The notes below the pieces were generated by a model. It made no database searches. It saw only the letters and a list, made by a program, of their open reading frames with translations, and was not told the origin of the DNA. DNA of 64,000 nucleotides, from NCBI RefSeq assembly GCF_003260015.1, contig NZ_QCXS01000003.1, forward strand, positions 548,315 through 612,314, written 5' to 3'. This DNA is from Nakamurella deserti (lineage in GTDB: Bacteria; Actinomycetota; Actinomycetes; Mycobacteriales; Nakamurellaceae). Positions 1-8,906 of this stretch are shown in pieces. The position numbers and the translations under genes are program-made. Numbering within the stretch: the stretch's first letter is position 1; each line of letters opens with the position of its first letter.

Positions 1-49
1 CCGGACCACGGCGCGCGCCACGCACTCAGGAGGAGACAGGAGGCGGTCG

Positions 50-1186
50 ATGCTGCCGCACAGGCCGGACCGGACGACATCACCGCAGACGTCGGACGCA
101 TTCAAGATCCTGGTCATCTCCTCGCTCCGATATCCCATCGCCGAACCCTTCGCGGGCGGCCTCGAGGCCCACACCCACGCGCTGGCCCTGGGCCTGCGCG
201 AACGCGGCCACTCCGTCCTGGTCGCCGGGGCCGTGGGCAGCGACCCCGACGTCGTCGGGCACGAGTTCGGCATGATGCCGCCCAGCCGGCCCGGCGAACG
301 CGCCGACATCACCGAGAACGACGAGGTGCGCGCCGCCGAGCACCGCTGTTTCACCGCCCTGATGGACGACGTCCGCGACGGCCTCCTCGGGTCGTTCGAC
401 CTGATCCACAACAACTCGCTGTACTCGGTCCCGGTCGAGCGCGCCGCGACCCTGCCGTACCCGATGGTGAGCGTGCTGCACACTCCGCCGCTCTACTGGT
501 CCGAGCGCGTACTCGGCGACAAACGCCACCGCGACAGCGATTTCGTCGCCGTCAGCGCCTCCACCGCCCGTTCGTGGGCTCCGTTGCTGACGCCCCGCGT
601 GGTGCTCAACGGCGTCGACACCGACGCCTGGCCGGCAGGCCCCGGTGGCCCCGGCGCGGTGTGGTCCGGACGCATCGTCGCCGAGAAGGCGCCCCACCTG
701 GCGATCCAGCTGGCCCGGGCGGCCGGCCTGCCGTTGACCATCGCCGGGCCGGTGATGGACACCTGCTACTTCGACGCCGCCGTCGCGCCCCACCTCGGTG
801 ACGACGTCCGCTACGTCGGGCACCTCGAGCGCGCCGAGCTCGCGGCCCTGGTGGGGTCCAGCGCGGTCGCCCTCGTCACCCCCGTCTGGGCCGAACCGTT
901 CGGCATGGTCGTCGCCGAGGCGATGGCCTGCGGCACTCCGGTGGTGGCCTTCGCCCGCGGGGGAATCCCGGAGATCGTCGACCCGTCGTCGGGGCGGCTG
1001 ATCGACCCGCCCGCGGACGACGTCCTCGACGCCGCTGATCTCGCCCGCGCCACGGTGGCCCTGCACGAGGCCGCCGCACTGGACCGTGCCGGCGTCCGCC
1101 GGTTCGCCGTCGAGCGGCTCAGCCTGGACGCGATGCTCACCGGCTACGAAGCGGTCTACCGCGACGTGCTGCGCGACCACGCGTGA
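50..1186 (+). CDS. Glycosyltransferase family 4
   Basis: A GT-B fold glycosyltransferase of 378 aa that probably moves a sugar from a nucleotide donor onto a glycan or small-molecule acceptor in the cytoplasm. The N-terminal half carries a GGLEAHTHAL acceptor-side loop near residue 37. The C-terminal half has the donor-binding signature EPFGMVVAEAMACGTPVV near residues 282-299, with the usual GT4 EX7E glutamates. An AGGAG-rich ribosome site just upstream supports the ATG at 50. Its stop overlaps the next glycosyltransferase gene by 4 bp, so the two are translationally coupled. Donor and acceptor cannot be told from sequence. Confidence 0.9.
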   Translation: MLPHRPDRTTSPQTSDAFKILVISSLRYPIAEPFAGGLEAHTHALALGLRERGHSVLVAGAVGSDPDVVGHEFGMMPPSRPGERADITENDEVRAAEHRCFTALMDDVRDGLLGSFDLIHNNSLYSVPVERAATLPYPMVSVLHTPPLYWSERVLGDKRHRDSDFVAVSASTARSWAPLLTPRVVLNGVDTDAWPAGPGGPGAVWSGRIVAEKAPHLAIQLARAAGLPLTIAGPVMDTCYFDAAVAPHLGDDVRYVGHLERAELAALVGSSAVALVTPVWAEPFGMVVAEAMACGTPVVAFARGGIPEIVDPSSGRLIDPPADDVLDAADLARATVALHEAAALDRAGVRRFAVERLSLDAMLTGYEAVYRDVLRDHA

Positions 1187-2178
1187 TCGGCTACTACGTC
1201 CACCACCAGGGCCGGGGCCACCTCACCCGGATGCTGTCCATCACGGCCCGGTTGCAGTCCCCGGTGACGGTGTTGTCGTCGCTGGCCCCGCCGCCGGAGG
1301 CCGCCCACCTGCCGTGGGTCCGGCTCAGTGCCGACGACTCGGGCGAGCACTTCCGGGACGCCGACGCGGGCGGCACCCTGCACTGGGTGCCGCGGCACCA
1401 CCCCGGGCTCCGGGGGCGGATGGCCGCCGTCGCCGCCTGGATCGCCCGACACGACCCCGAGCTGGTGGTCGTGGACGTCTCGGTGGAGATCGCCACCCTG
1501 TGCCGGCTGCTCGGGGTACCTACGGTGGTGATGGCGATGCGCGGTGACCGTTCCGACCGCGCCCACCGGCTGGCCTACGACGCGGCGGACGCCCTGGTCG
1601 CCCCCTGGTCGGCCGATTTCCCGGAGCCGGGCTGGCCGGAGCACTGGTACGCGAAGACCTTCCACACCGGCGCCCTGTCCCGCTTCGCCGGCCGCCCGGT
1701 GCCGCAGCGGGCACGCCACGCCGGTCCCCGCCGCGTGCTCGTGCTGTGGGGGTCCGGCGGCACGGGACTGACCCGGGCCCAGTTGGCGGCGGCGCGGTCG
1801 GTGCCGTCGACGGTCTGGCGGGTCGCCGACGGCGGGCTCGCCGCCGACGAGGTCTGGGACGCCCTGCAGTGGGCCGACGTCGTCGTCACCCACGCCGGAC
1901 AGAACGCGGTCGCCGAGGTCGCCGCCGCCCAGCGGCCGGCCGTCGTGATCGCCGACGACCGCCCGCACGGGGAGCAGCGGGCCACGGCCGTCGCGGTCGG
2001 CGCCACCGGTGCGGCCGTCGGGGTGATCGGCTGGCCGGCGGGTGCCGACTGGCCCGGTCTGATCGACCGGGCCACGGCCCTGGACGGCCGGGGCTGGCGC
2101 CGGTGGACCCATCCGCAGGCCGCCGCGCGCGCGGCCGGCCACATCGAGACCCTCGCCGCGACCCGGCTCTCCGCGTGA
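1183..2178 (+). CDS. GT-B glycosyltransferase, MurG/UDP-glucuronosyl-like
   Basis: A 331-aa protein opening MIGYYVHHQGRGHLTR, the glycine/His-rich N-terminal loop of the MurG-like (GT28/GT1) GT-B enzymes. The donor-site motif THAGQNAVAEV lies near residue 236, followed by ADDRPHGEQ. The GTG start overlaps the preceding stop (GTGA), and its own stop overlaps the next start in the same way, so it is the middle gene of a coupled trio. It is likely a cytoplasmic glycosyltransferase acting with its neighbours on one glycan or glycolipid. The substrate is unknown. Confidence 0.85.
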   Translation: MIGYYVHHQGRGHLTRMLSITARLQSPVTVLSSLAPPPEAAHLPWVRLSADDSGEHFRDADAGGTLHWVPRHHPGLRGRMAAVAAWIARHDPELVVVDVSVEIATLCRLLGVPTVVMAMRGDRSDRAHRLAYDAADALVAPWSADFPEPGWPEHWYAKTFHTGALSRFAGRPVPQRARHAGPRRVLVLWGSGGTGLTRAQLAAARSVPSTVWRVADGGLAADEVWDALQWADVVVTHAGQNAVAEVAAAQRPAVVIADDRPHGEQRATAVAVGATGAAVGVIGWPAGADWPGLIDRATALDGRGWRRWTHPQAAARAAGHIETLAATRLSA

Positions 2179-3047
2179 GCCCGACCTGTGCGGTGATCAC
2201 GCTCGTCCACGGGCGGGCCGATCATCTCCGCGAGCAGCAACGCGGACTCGCCGCCGCCACCGTCCGACCCGACCACTACGTGGTCGTGGCGATGGACGAC
2301 CCGGCAGCCGTCGAGGCGACGTCGACCGGTCCGCTGGCCGGTTCCGGGATCGCCGTCCACGCGATACCGCTGTCGGCCCAGCCGCACCTGCCGCTGGCCG
2401 CCGCGCGCAACGCCGGTGCCCGTGCCGCGCTGGCCGCCGGGGCGGAGGTGCTGGTGTTCCTCGACGTGGACTGCATCCCGTCCCCGGGCGCGATCGGCAC
2501 GTACCGCACCACGGTCGCCGCACATCCCGGTGAGCTGCACTGCGGCACCGTGCGGTACCTCGACGAGACCCACAGCCGCGCGACGCCCCCGGTCCTCGTC
2601 GGACCGCCGCACCCCGCCCGCCCGGCACCGGAACCCGGACAGACCGTGCCCTCCACCGAGTGGCCCCTGTTCTGGTCGCTGTCGTTCGCGGTGGACGCCG
2701 CGACCTGGCGGCGGCTCGGCGGCTTCCACGAGGCCTACACCGGCTACGGCGCGGAGGACACCGACTTCGGGCTGTCGGCGCACGAGGCGGGCGTGCACCT
2801 GCGCTGGGTCGGCGGCGCCGACGTGTACCACCAGCACCACGCCTCGGAGTCCCCGCCGGTGCGCCACCGCGACGACATCCTGCGCAACGCCGCGGTCTTC
2901 CATGCCCGGTGGGACCGGTGGCCGATGGAGGGCTGGCTGCGCCGCTTCGCCGACCTCGGCATCGCCCGGTTCCGCGACGGCCGTTGGGAGGCGGTCGGCC
3001 CGCCGCCCCGGACACCCGTGACCGACGCCACCCCGGGTCGGCGGTGA
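2175..3047 (+). CDS. Glycosyltransferase family 2
   Basis: About 290 aa, GT-A fold. The start is the GTG at 2175, which overlaps the previous stop by 4 bp; the open frame extends further upstream but only as a shadow of the preceding gene. FLDVDCIP near residue 96 is the metal-binding DxD-type motif. WSLSFAVDAATWRRLGGF and GAEDTDFGL (near residue 193) match the galactosyltransferase-type GT2 C-terminal region seen in chondroitin-polymerase-like enzymes. Third gene of the glycosyltransferase trio; the acceptor is not identifiable. Confidence 0.88.
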   Translation: MSPTCAVITLVHGRADHLREQQRGLAAATVRPDHYVVVAMDDPAAVEATSTGPLAGSGIAVHAIPLSAQPHLPLAAARNAGARAALAAGAEVLVFLDVDCIPSPGAIGTYRTTVAAHPGELHCGTVRYLDETHSRATPPVLVGPPHPARPAPEPGQTVPSTEWPLFWSLSFAVDAATWRRLGGFHEAYTGYGAEDTDFGLSAHEAGVHLRWVGGADVYHQHHASESPPVRHRDDILRNAAVFHARWDRWPMEGWLRRFADLGIARFRDGRWEAVGPPPRTPVTDATPGRR

Positions 3048-3121
3048 CGCCGGACTGATCGACGTCGCCGCCGCGTTGCACAGGGTGCCGATGTATCGGT
3101 GACGACGGACGGGAACGGGCG

Positions 3122-3589
3122 ATGATGGCGGCGGTGGGCGTGCGGACGGCGCTGCGATCGGCGCGCCGCCCGACGCGGCTCCCCGGCGGCGCCCGGGCCC
3201 GCGGACGCCGGCTGGCCCGGTTCGCCGTGGTCGGAGCCGGCGCGACCGGCCTGCAGGTCGTTCTGTTCGCGCTGCTGCACGTCCTGGTCCCGCTGTTCTG
3301 GGCCAACCTGATCGCCTGGGGCGCGTCCACCGTGGTGGGCAACCAGGTGAACCGCTCGCTGACCTTCGGCCGGCACGGACGGCCCGGCGCCTCGCGCGAC
3401 TTCGCGGTGTCCAGCGCGTTCAGCCTGGTGGGGCTCGCTGTCACCACGCTCGTGTTGCTGCCCGTCGACGACCAGCCGACGATCGCACTCGTCGTCCTCG
3501 TCGCGGTCAACGCCGTCGTCGGTCTCGGCCGCTTCCTCGGTCTGCGCCGCTGGTTCGCCGGTCACGACCCGGCGGACCCGGTGGTCTGA
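3122..3589 (+). CDS. GtrA family membrane protein
   Basis: A 155-aa integral membrane protein with about four hydrophobic segments after a basic N-terminus. FAVVGAGATGLQVVLFALL and NQVNRSLTFGRHG match the GtrA family, whose members are thought to flip or present polyprenyl-linked sugars to glycosyltransferases. Its place 75 bp after three glycosyltransferase genes fits that role. ATG at 3122 or 3125 could be the start; the ribosome site is weak. Confidence 0.82.
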   Translation: MMAAVGVRTALRSARRPTRLPGGARARGRRLARFAVVGAGATGLQVVLFALLHVLVPLFWANLIAWGASTVVGNQVNRSLTFGRHGRPGASRDFAVSSAFSLVGLAVTTLVLLPVDDQPTIALVVLVAVNAVVGLGRFLGLRRWFAGHDPADPVV

Positions 3590-3640
3590 CCGCCGACATC
3601 GCCGGATGACCCAACGGCGGGCCTGTGCGACGCTGGGCCC

Positions 3641-5017
3641 ATGCGGATGCAGTTCTCCTCGGGGCCCGATCCCACCGACCTGTTGACCCTGCCGTGGTCG
3701 ACCCCGTTGATCGACTGGCCGAAGGACCTGACGGTCACGCTCCCCCGGGGCATCTCCCGGCACATCGTCCGCTTCGTCCGCATCGGCGGCATCGTGTACG
3801 CGATCAAGGAGATCTTCCCGGCGCTGGCGGAGTCCGAGTACGCGATGCTGCGCGAGCTGAACAAGCGGCAGATCCCCTGCGTCACCCCGGTGGGAGTGGT
3901 GTCCAACCGGGTCGACGCCGACGGCAACCCGCTGGACTCGGCGCTGGTCACCAAGCACCTGCGCTTCTCGCTGCCCTACCGGGCGCTGTTCTCCCGGCGG
4001 ATGGACCCCGACCTGGAGCCGAAGCTGCTCGACGCGCTGGCCGAGCTGCTGGTGAAGCTGCACCTGGCGGGGTTCGCCTGGAAGGACTGCTCGCTGTCGA
4101 ACACGCTGTTTCGCCGGGACGCGGGCGCGCTGGCCGCCTATCTCGTCGACGCCGAGACCGGGGAGTTGCGCGAGCAGCTGTCGACCGGTCAGCGGATGCA
4201 CGATCTCGACATCGCCGAGACCAACCTGGCCGGCGAGCTGCTGGACCTGGAGATGAGCGGCCTGCTGCCACCGGGCGTCGACCCGATGGACACCGCACTG
4301 TCGGTGATGGCCCGCTACGAGCAGCTGTGGAGCGAGCTGACCACCGCGCAGACCATGAGCGACGACGAATGGTGGCGGGTGGAGCAACGGTTGCGCCGGC
4401 TAAACACCCTGGGCTACGACGTGGCGCAGATCGACATCGACGACGTCGCCGGCCAGCCGCACGTGATGGTGCAGACCCAGGTCGTCGAGGCCGGGCACCA
4501 CAAGCGCCGGCTGTTCGAGCTGACCGGGCTCGACGTCCAGGAGAACCAGGCCCGGCGCATCCTCAACGACCTCGACAGCTACCGGTCGCGGGCCGTGATG
4601 CCCGGGACCGACGTCGACGAGTACGCGGTCGCCCGGCACTGGCTGGCCGACGTCTTCGAGCCGGTCCTGGAGATGGTGCCGGCCGCGTTCGCCCACAAGC
4701 TCGAACCGGCCGAGATCTTCCACGAGGTGCTCGAGCACCGCTGGTTCCTCAGTGAGTCCGCGGGACGCGAGATCCGGCTGGAGGACGCGGCCCGCTCGTA
4801 CCTGGTCACCGTGCTCGCCCACCGCCCCGACGAGCAGGCGCTGCTCGATCCGGAGCTGATGGGGATGGGCGGCACGGGCGGAGCGGTCGACGACGACGGC
4901 CGGCCGGTCGATCCGGACGGTGACGGATCTGGCCCCCCGGCGACCGACGACTACGGGGCGAGCTACACCGGAGCGTCGCAGGCGGTCGAGCACGGCCGGC
5001 AGTCCTGGCGCGACTGA
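3641..5017 (+). CDS. DUF4032 domain, protein-kinase-like protein
   Basis: A 458-aa protein of the actinobacterial DUF4032 family. The first ~180 residues look like a lipopolysaccharide-kinase/protein-kinase fold: AIKEIF (Lys56) resembles the ATP-binding lysine, WKDCSLSN (Asp149, Asn154) the catalytic loop, and LVDAETGE (Asp170) the metal-binding aspartate. The C-terminal half is the DUF4032 region and ends in an acidic, disordered tail. The function of the family is not established. It is transcribed alone between GtrA and an HdeD-like gene. The kinase reading is inference from motif spacing. Confidence 0.85.
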   Translation: MRMQFSSGPDPTDLLTLPWSTPLIDWPKDLTVTLPRGISRHIVRFVRIGGIVYAIKEIFPALAESEYAMLRELNKRQIPCVTPVGVVSNRVDADGNPLDSALVTKHLRFSLPYRALFSRRMDPDLEPKLLDALAELLVKLHLAGFAWKDCSLSNTLFRRDAGALAAYLVDAETGELREQLSTGQRMHDLDIAETNLAGELLDLEMSGLLPPGVDPMDTALSVMARYEQLWSELTTAQTMSDDEWWRVEQRLRRLNTLGYDVAQIDIDDVAGQPHVMVQTQVVEAGHHKRRLFELTGLDVQENQARRILNDLDSYRSRAVMPGTDVDEYAVARHWLADVFEPVLEMVPAAFAHKLEPAEIFHEVLEHRWFLSESAGREIRLEDAARSYLVTVLAHRPDEQALLDPELMGMGGTGGAVDDDGRPVDPDGDGSGPPATDDYGASYTGASQAVEHGRQSWRD

Positions 5018-5129
5018 GGACTCCCAGCGCACTCCCACACCCGTCCGGAACGTCGAGGGCGTCGGCGACGTTGCACCGGTGACGGGCACGAGGACCGGGG
5101 ACATCCCCGCCGACAAGGAGCGCAGAACG

Positions 5130-5702
5130 ATGGTGTGGCAGCCGATCGAGGTACGGCAGGCGTCGGAGACGGTCCGGCGGGTGTGGCCGCTGCTGGTCGT
5201 CCGCGGGGTGCTGATGGCCGTGTTCGGGCTGGCCACGCTCGTCTGGCCGTCGCTGACGGCGGTGGTCCTGATCGCCGTGTTCGGCGCCTACGCCGTGGTC
5301 GACGGCATCGTCACGCTGGCCTACGGCTTCCGCCGCCGGCGGTCGCGGCAGGGCGGCAACGGCTGGCTGCTGCAGGGCGGCATCGCGGTGGTCGCGGGCC
5401 TGATCGCCCTGTTCTGGCCGGCCGCCACCGGCGCCGTGGTGCTGTTCGTGCTCGGCTTCTGGGCGTTGCTGATCGGTGTGGTCATCGCGGCCATCGGCCT
5501 GCAGCTGCGCCGCACCAGCCCCCGCTTCTGGTGGGCGCCGGCGCTGCTCGGCCTGCTCGGCGTCATCTTCGGCCTGATCATGATCTTCCAGCCGGCCGAG
5601 ACCATGGTGGCGCTCGCGTCGATCCTCGGTGTGCTCACCCTGATCGGCGGCGTGATGCTCGTCGCGGGTGGTCTGCGGCTGCGGAAACTGCAGCTGGGCT
5701 AG
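5130..5702 (+). CDS. HdeD-like DUF308 membrane protein
   Basis: A 190-aa protein with about six membrane segments arranged as three repeated hairpins; VLMAVFGLATLVWP and GVIFGLIMIFQPAE are the DUF308 repeat signatures. The family includes E. coli HdeD, linked to acid stress, but most actinobacterial members are uncharacterised. The start at ATG 5130 is set by an AAGGAG site at 5115-5120; longer readings upstream run through non-coding sequence. It stands alone and is followed by a hairpin terminator. Confidence 0.85.
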   Translation: MVWQPIEVRQASETVRRVWPLLVVRGVLMAVFGLATLVWPSLTAVVLIAVFGAYAVVDGIVTLAYGFRRRRSRQGGNGWLLQGGIAVVAGLIALFWPAATGAVVLFVLGFWALLIGVVIAAIGLQLRRTSPRFWWAPALLGLLGVIFGLIMIFQPAETMVALASILGVLTLIGGVMLVAGGLRLRKLQLG

Positions 5703-5710
5703 TCTGAGGA

Positions 5711-5735
5711 CGGTCCGCGCCCGTCGGGCGGACCG
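5711..5735 (+). terminator. Hairpin terminator after the HdeD-like gene
   Basis: An 8-bp inverted repeat (CGGTCCGC / GCGGACCG) starts 9 nt after the HdeD-like stop codon and ends just before tRNA-Thr. There is no U-tract, as is common in high-GC actinobacteria. Confidence 0.45.
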
Positions 5736-5740
5736 GTCCC

Positions 5741-5813
5741 GCCGCCTTAGCTCCAACGGTAGAGCGCCTCACTTGTAATGAGATGGTTGTCGGTTCGAAT
5801 CCGACAGGCGGCT
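5741..5813 (+). tRNA. tRNA-Thr(TGT)
   Basis: A 73-nt cloverleaf. The acceptor GCCGCCT pairs with AGGCGGC. The anticodon loop is CTTGTAA (anticodon TGT) between CTCA and TGAG, and the T loop is TTCGAAT. CCA is not encoded. It shares its acceptor stem with tRNA-Thr(CGT) at 33911. Confidence 0.97.
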
Positions 5814-6045
5814 CTGTTTTCGCAGGTCATGATGGGTGTCGTGGCACGGCGGTCCGGGTTGTCCGCCTTGACAGCGCGGCGGCCGTCCGGTCACCATCGT
5901 CGGACCGGGTCGGGGGGCCTGACGGTGTGCCGATCACCCCGGACCGACCGTCACACCCGCGTACCGCCCGATCATCACCACCGACCGACACGACCCTGAG
6001 GCGCCCCACCGGGCCGCCCGGCACGGCCGACCACCGGAGGACACC

Positions 6046-6228
6046 ATGACCACCACGACACCCGACACGACCGACGTCACCCACGCCGACGGCACCCCGC
6101 CGATGAGTGCGCCGACCTACCGGGCCTGCGCCTGCGGCTGGTCCACCAGCGGCGGCAGCCATTCCAGCGCGGTGGATCTGCTGCAGGAGCACCTGGCCCC
6201 GTTCACCTCCGGAGCCGACGCGGGCTGA
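6046..6228 (+). CDS. Small CxCG-containing hypothetical protein
   Basis: A 60-aa protein with a Thr/Asp-rich N-terminus and the core YRACACGWSTSGGSHSS, followed by a short helix (AVDLLQEHLAPF). The CxCG pair resembles half of a zinc knuckle, but no second Cys pair is present, so any metal would have to be shared in a dimer. GGAGG lies 7 nt before the ATG, which supports real translation. No family is recognised. The next gene, 130 bp downstream on the same strand, is a GAF-ANTAR regulator. Confidence 0.6.
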   Translation: MTTTTPDTTDVTHADGTPPMSAPTYRACACGWSTSGGSHSSAVDLLQEHLAPFTSGADAG

Positions 6229-6361
6229 GCGCCGCGGTCGCGCGACCCGGCCCGCGTGCGGCCGAGCCGGCACCGACGCCGGTCTGCCCACCCCGGGCTG
6301 CCCGGTACGATTCCAGCAGCGTCCGGACACCTCCGTCCGGCTTCAGGACGGGAGGACCGTG

Positions 6362-7078
6362 ATGGCGGCTGACCCCATCGATCCGACCGGCGTCCTCGCC
6401 GAGCTGTCCGGTCTGCTCCGGGCCGACCGGGATCTCGACGCGATCCTGGCCGACGTGGTCGCGATGGCGAAGCGACGGGTGCCCGGGACCGAAGAGGCCG
6501 CGATCACCCTGGTCCGCAACAAGAAGGCGGCCACCGTGGCGAGCACCGGCGGTATGGCGGTGCCGCTCGACGAGCTGCAGTACGAGATGGGTTACGGCCC
6601 GTGTCTGGACGCCGGCCGCGACAACGAGGTCAAGCACATCTCCGACGCCGCGACCGAGGGCCGCTGGGCCCGCTACCTCCCGCGCGCCCGCGAGCACGGC
6701 CTGGCCAGCTCGCTGTCGATCCCGCTGCCGGTGGAGAACTACCTCGTCGGGGCGCTCAACCTGTACGCCTCCGTCCCGGGAGCCTTCGAGCCCGCCTCGC
6801 TGGCGTTGGGCGAGGCACTCGCCGCGCACATCACCGCCGCCCTCAGTCACGCCGAGGCCCGGCGCGGCCACCGGGTGCGGGCGGAGAACCTCGAACGGGC
6901 GATGGTCACGCGCAGCATCATCGAGCAGGCCAAGGGCATCATCATGGTGCAGCGCAAGTGCACCGCCGGCGACGCGTTCGACATCCTGCGGCAGATCTCG
7001 ATGGACGAGAACATGCGGCTGGCCGAGGTCGCCGCGCAGCTCGTGGAGAGCGCGTCGGGCCACCGGGTCGAGCTGTAG
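6362..7078 (+). CDS. GAF and ANTAR domain RNA-binding regulator
   Basis: A 238-aa cytoplasmic regulator. Residues ~10-150 form a GAF sensor domain (GYGPCLDAGRDNEV is the usual core). Residues ~170-235 form an ANTAR domain (SIIEQAKGIIMVQRKC, then FDILRQISMDENMRLAEVA), which binds paired hairpins in nascent RNA to block termination. The ligand is unknown. GGAGGA sits 5 nt before the ATG at 6362; a GTG directly before it (6359) is possible but too close to that site. It is a single-gene unit. Confidence 0.9.
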   Translation: MAADPIDPTGVLAELSGLLRADRDLDAILADVVAMAKRRVPGTEEAAITLVRNKKAATVASTGGMAVPLDELQYEMGYGPCLDAGRDNEVKHISDAATEGRWARYLPRAREHGLASSLSIPLPVENYLVGALNLYASVPGAFEPASLALGEALAAHITAALSHAEARRGHRVRAENLERAMVTRSIIEQAKGIIMVQRKCTAGDAFDILRQISMDENMRLAEVAAQLVESASGHRVEL

Positions 7079-7085
7079 GTCGGGC

Positions 7086-7751
7086 GTGACCCGAGCTGGC
7101 GGCGTCCCGGCCGGGTCGGGCACGTCCCGTGCCGCACCCGCGGTCGCGTCCCTGGAGGAGGCGATCTTCCCGCACCTGCGCCCGGCGGCGGCCCGGCGGC
7201 TGCTGCTGTCGGCGCACCAGGTGTTCGCGCGGAAGGGCTATCCCGCCGCCACCACCCGGGAGATCGCCGCCGGCGCGGGCATGAGTCCCGCAGCCATGTA
7301 CATCCACTACCGCTCCAAGCAGGACCTGCTGTTCCACCTCAGTCTGCTCGGCCACGAGGCCTGCGAAGAGGTGCTGCGGACGGCACGGGCGGCCGGCAGC
7401 AGCTCCGGGGAGCGGCTGTCCGGGATGATCGCCGCCTTCGCCGGCTGGCACGCCACCCACCACACGACCGCCCGGATCGTGCACCACGAGCTCACCTCGC
7501 TCACCCGGGACAACTTCGACGCCGTCGCGGTGATCCGGCGCCGGATCGACGGGCTGATCGCCGACGCGGTGCGGGCGGGCATCGTCGACGGCAGCTTCCG
7601 GCTCGCCGACCCCGACGGCACCGCACTGGCGATGACCTCGATGTGCGTCGACGTCGCCCGCTGGTTCCCCGCCGGCACGCTGCACTCCCCCGCCGACGTG
7701 TCGGTGCTCTACGCCGACCTCGCGTTGCGACTGGTCGGGGCCGCGTCCTGA
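7086..7751 (+). CDS. TetR/AcrR family transcriptional regulator
   Basis: A 221-aa repressor. The N-terminal helix-turn-helix is typical (HQVFARKGYPAATTREIAAG, then MSPAAMYIHYRSKQDLL near residues 38-80). The C-terminal ligand domain is of the TetR_C type seen near fatty-acid and acyl-CoA genes. It starts with GTG 7 nt after the GAF-ANTAR stop and precedes the acyl-CoA dehydrogenase-like gene on the same strand, so it may control that cluster. The ligand is unknown. Confidence 0.88.
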   Translation: MTRAGGVPAGSGTSRAAPAVASLEEAIFPHLRPAAARRLLLSAHQVFARKGYPAATTREIAAGAGMSPAAMYIHYRSKQDLLFHLSLLGHEACEEVLRTARAAGSSSGERLSGMIAAFAGWHATHHTTARIVHHELTSLTRDNFDAVAVIRRRIDGLIADAVRAGIVDGSFRLADPDGTALAMTSMCVDVARWFPAGTLHSPADVSVLYADLALRLVGAAS

Positions 7752-7862
7752 CGGACGGTTGTCGGCCGGACGCGCGGGGTACTGACCGCTTCGCGCCACT
7801 GGGCGGCGGGACCGCTGGAAAACACCGGTGACCCCTCGGCAGACGGCGCCCGGACGGAACCC

Positions 7863-8906
7863 ATGTCCTCGCCTGTACGGCTGGCCGAATCCGCTGCCAG
7901 CACCGAACTGAACATGCTCGCGTCCCGGGCCACCGAGCTCGGCGACGACGTGTCGCTCGCCCTCACACTCGCGGTCGAGCTGGGTCGCTCCGCGCCCGCG
8001 CCGGGCTCGGGTCGCACCCTGCACCGGTGGGACATCCTGGCCACCCTGGGCGCTGCGGACCTGACCGCCGCCCGGGTGGTGGAACCCCATCTGGACGCGG
8101 TGGCGATCCTCGACGAGGCGGCCGCCGCCGGGATGCCCGTCGAGCTCGAGGCGATCGGTGCCAGCGCCGACAGCACCTGGGGCGTGTTCGCCGCCGAAGG
8201 CCCCGGGGTGGCCGTGCGGGCCACCCGGTCCGACGGCCGCTGGACGTTGCGCGGCACCAAACCGTGGTGCTCCCTGGCCGACCGGCTCAGCCACGCGCTG
8301 ATCACCGCCCACACCGACGGCGGCCGCGCGCTGTTCGCTGTCTCCCTGCGCGACGGCGCCCTCGACGTCCCCGCCGGCACCTGGGCGGCCCGTGGACTGA
8401 CGAACGTCCCCAGCGGCCCGCTGGTGATCGGAGCGGCGTCCGCCGTCCCCGTCGGGCCGCCGCGCTGGTACCTCGAGCGACCGGGTTTCGCCTGGGGCGG
8501 TATCGGGGTGGCCGCCGTCTGGCACGGCGGTGCGGTCGGGGTGGCCCGCCGGCTGTTCGACCACGGCTGCGACAAGCCCGAGGACCCGTTGCGGCTGGCC
8601 GCCCTCGGTGCGGTCGACACCGCACTGACCGGATCCCGATCAATCCTCGCCGCCTCCGCCGGCGCGATCGACCGGGGCACCGCCGCCCCGGCGCTGCTCG
8701 CCGCCCGGGTCCGTGGCGTCGTCGCCGCGGCGGCCGAGCTCACGCTGCTCCGCGCGGGACACACCCTGGGGCCGGCCGCGCTCGCGCTCGAGGAGACCCA
8801 CGCCCGCCGGGTCGCCGACCTCACCCTGTACCTCCGCCAACACCACGCCGAACGCGACGACCTGGCACTCGGCACCACTCTCGTCAAGGACGGCCTGCCG
8901 TGGTGA
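7863..8906 (+). CDS. Acyl-CoA dehydrogenase-like flavoprotein
   Basis: A 347-aa protein related to acyl-CoA dehydrogenases. The middle beta-domain is visible (DSTWGVFAAEGPGVAV, WTLRGTKPWCSLAD near residues 120-140) and a helical C-terminal domain follows. It is shorter than most family members (~380-400 aa), and I cannot place the usual catalytic glutamate with confidence, so the reaction is uncertain. Its stop overlaps the PIG-L/methyltransferase start (GTGA), marking a coupled operon with a glycan-type enzyme rather than with beta-oxidation genes. Confidence 0.78.
   Translation: MSSPVRLAESAASTELNMLASRATELGDDVSLALTLAVELGRSAPAPGSGRTLHRWDILATLGAADLTAARVVEPHLDAVAILDEAAAAGMPVELEAIGASADSTWGVFAAEGPGVAVRATRSDGRWTLRGTKPWCSLADRLSHALITAHTDGGRALFAVSLRDGALDVPAGTWAARGLTNVPSGPLVIGAASAVPVGPPRWYLERPGFAWGGIGVAAVWHGGAVGVARRLFDHGCDKPEDPLRLAALGAVDTALTGSRSILAASAGAIDRGTAAPALLAARVRGVVAAAAELTLLRAGHTLGPAALALEETHARRVADLTLYLRQHHAERDDLALGTTLVKDGLPW

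Noticed and set aside
3625-4755. Long second reading frames inside the DUF4032, topA, hppA and helicase genes
   Set aside because: They are Arg/Ala/Gly-rich shadows created by third-position GC bias, and a clear family protein occupies the other frame.
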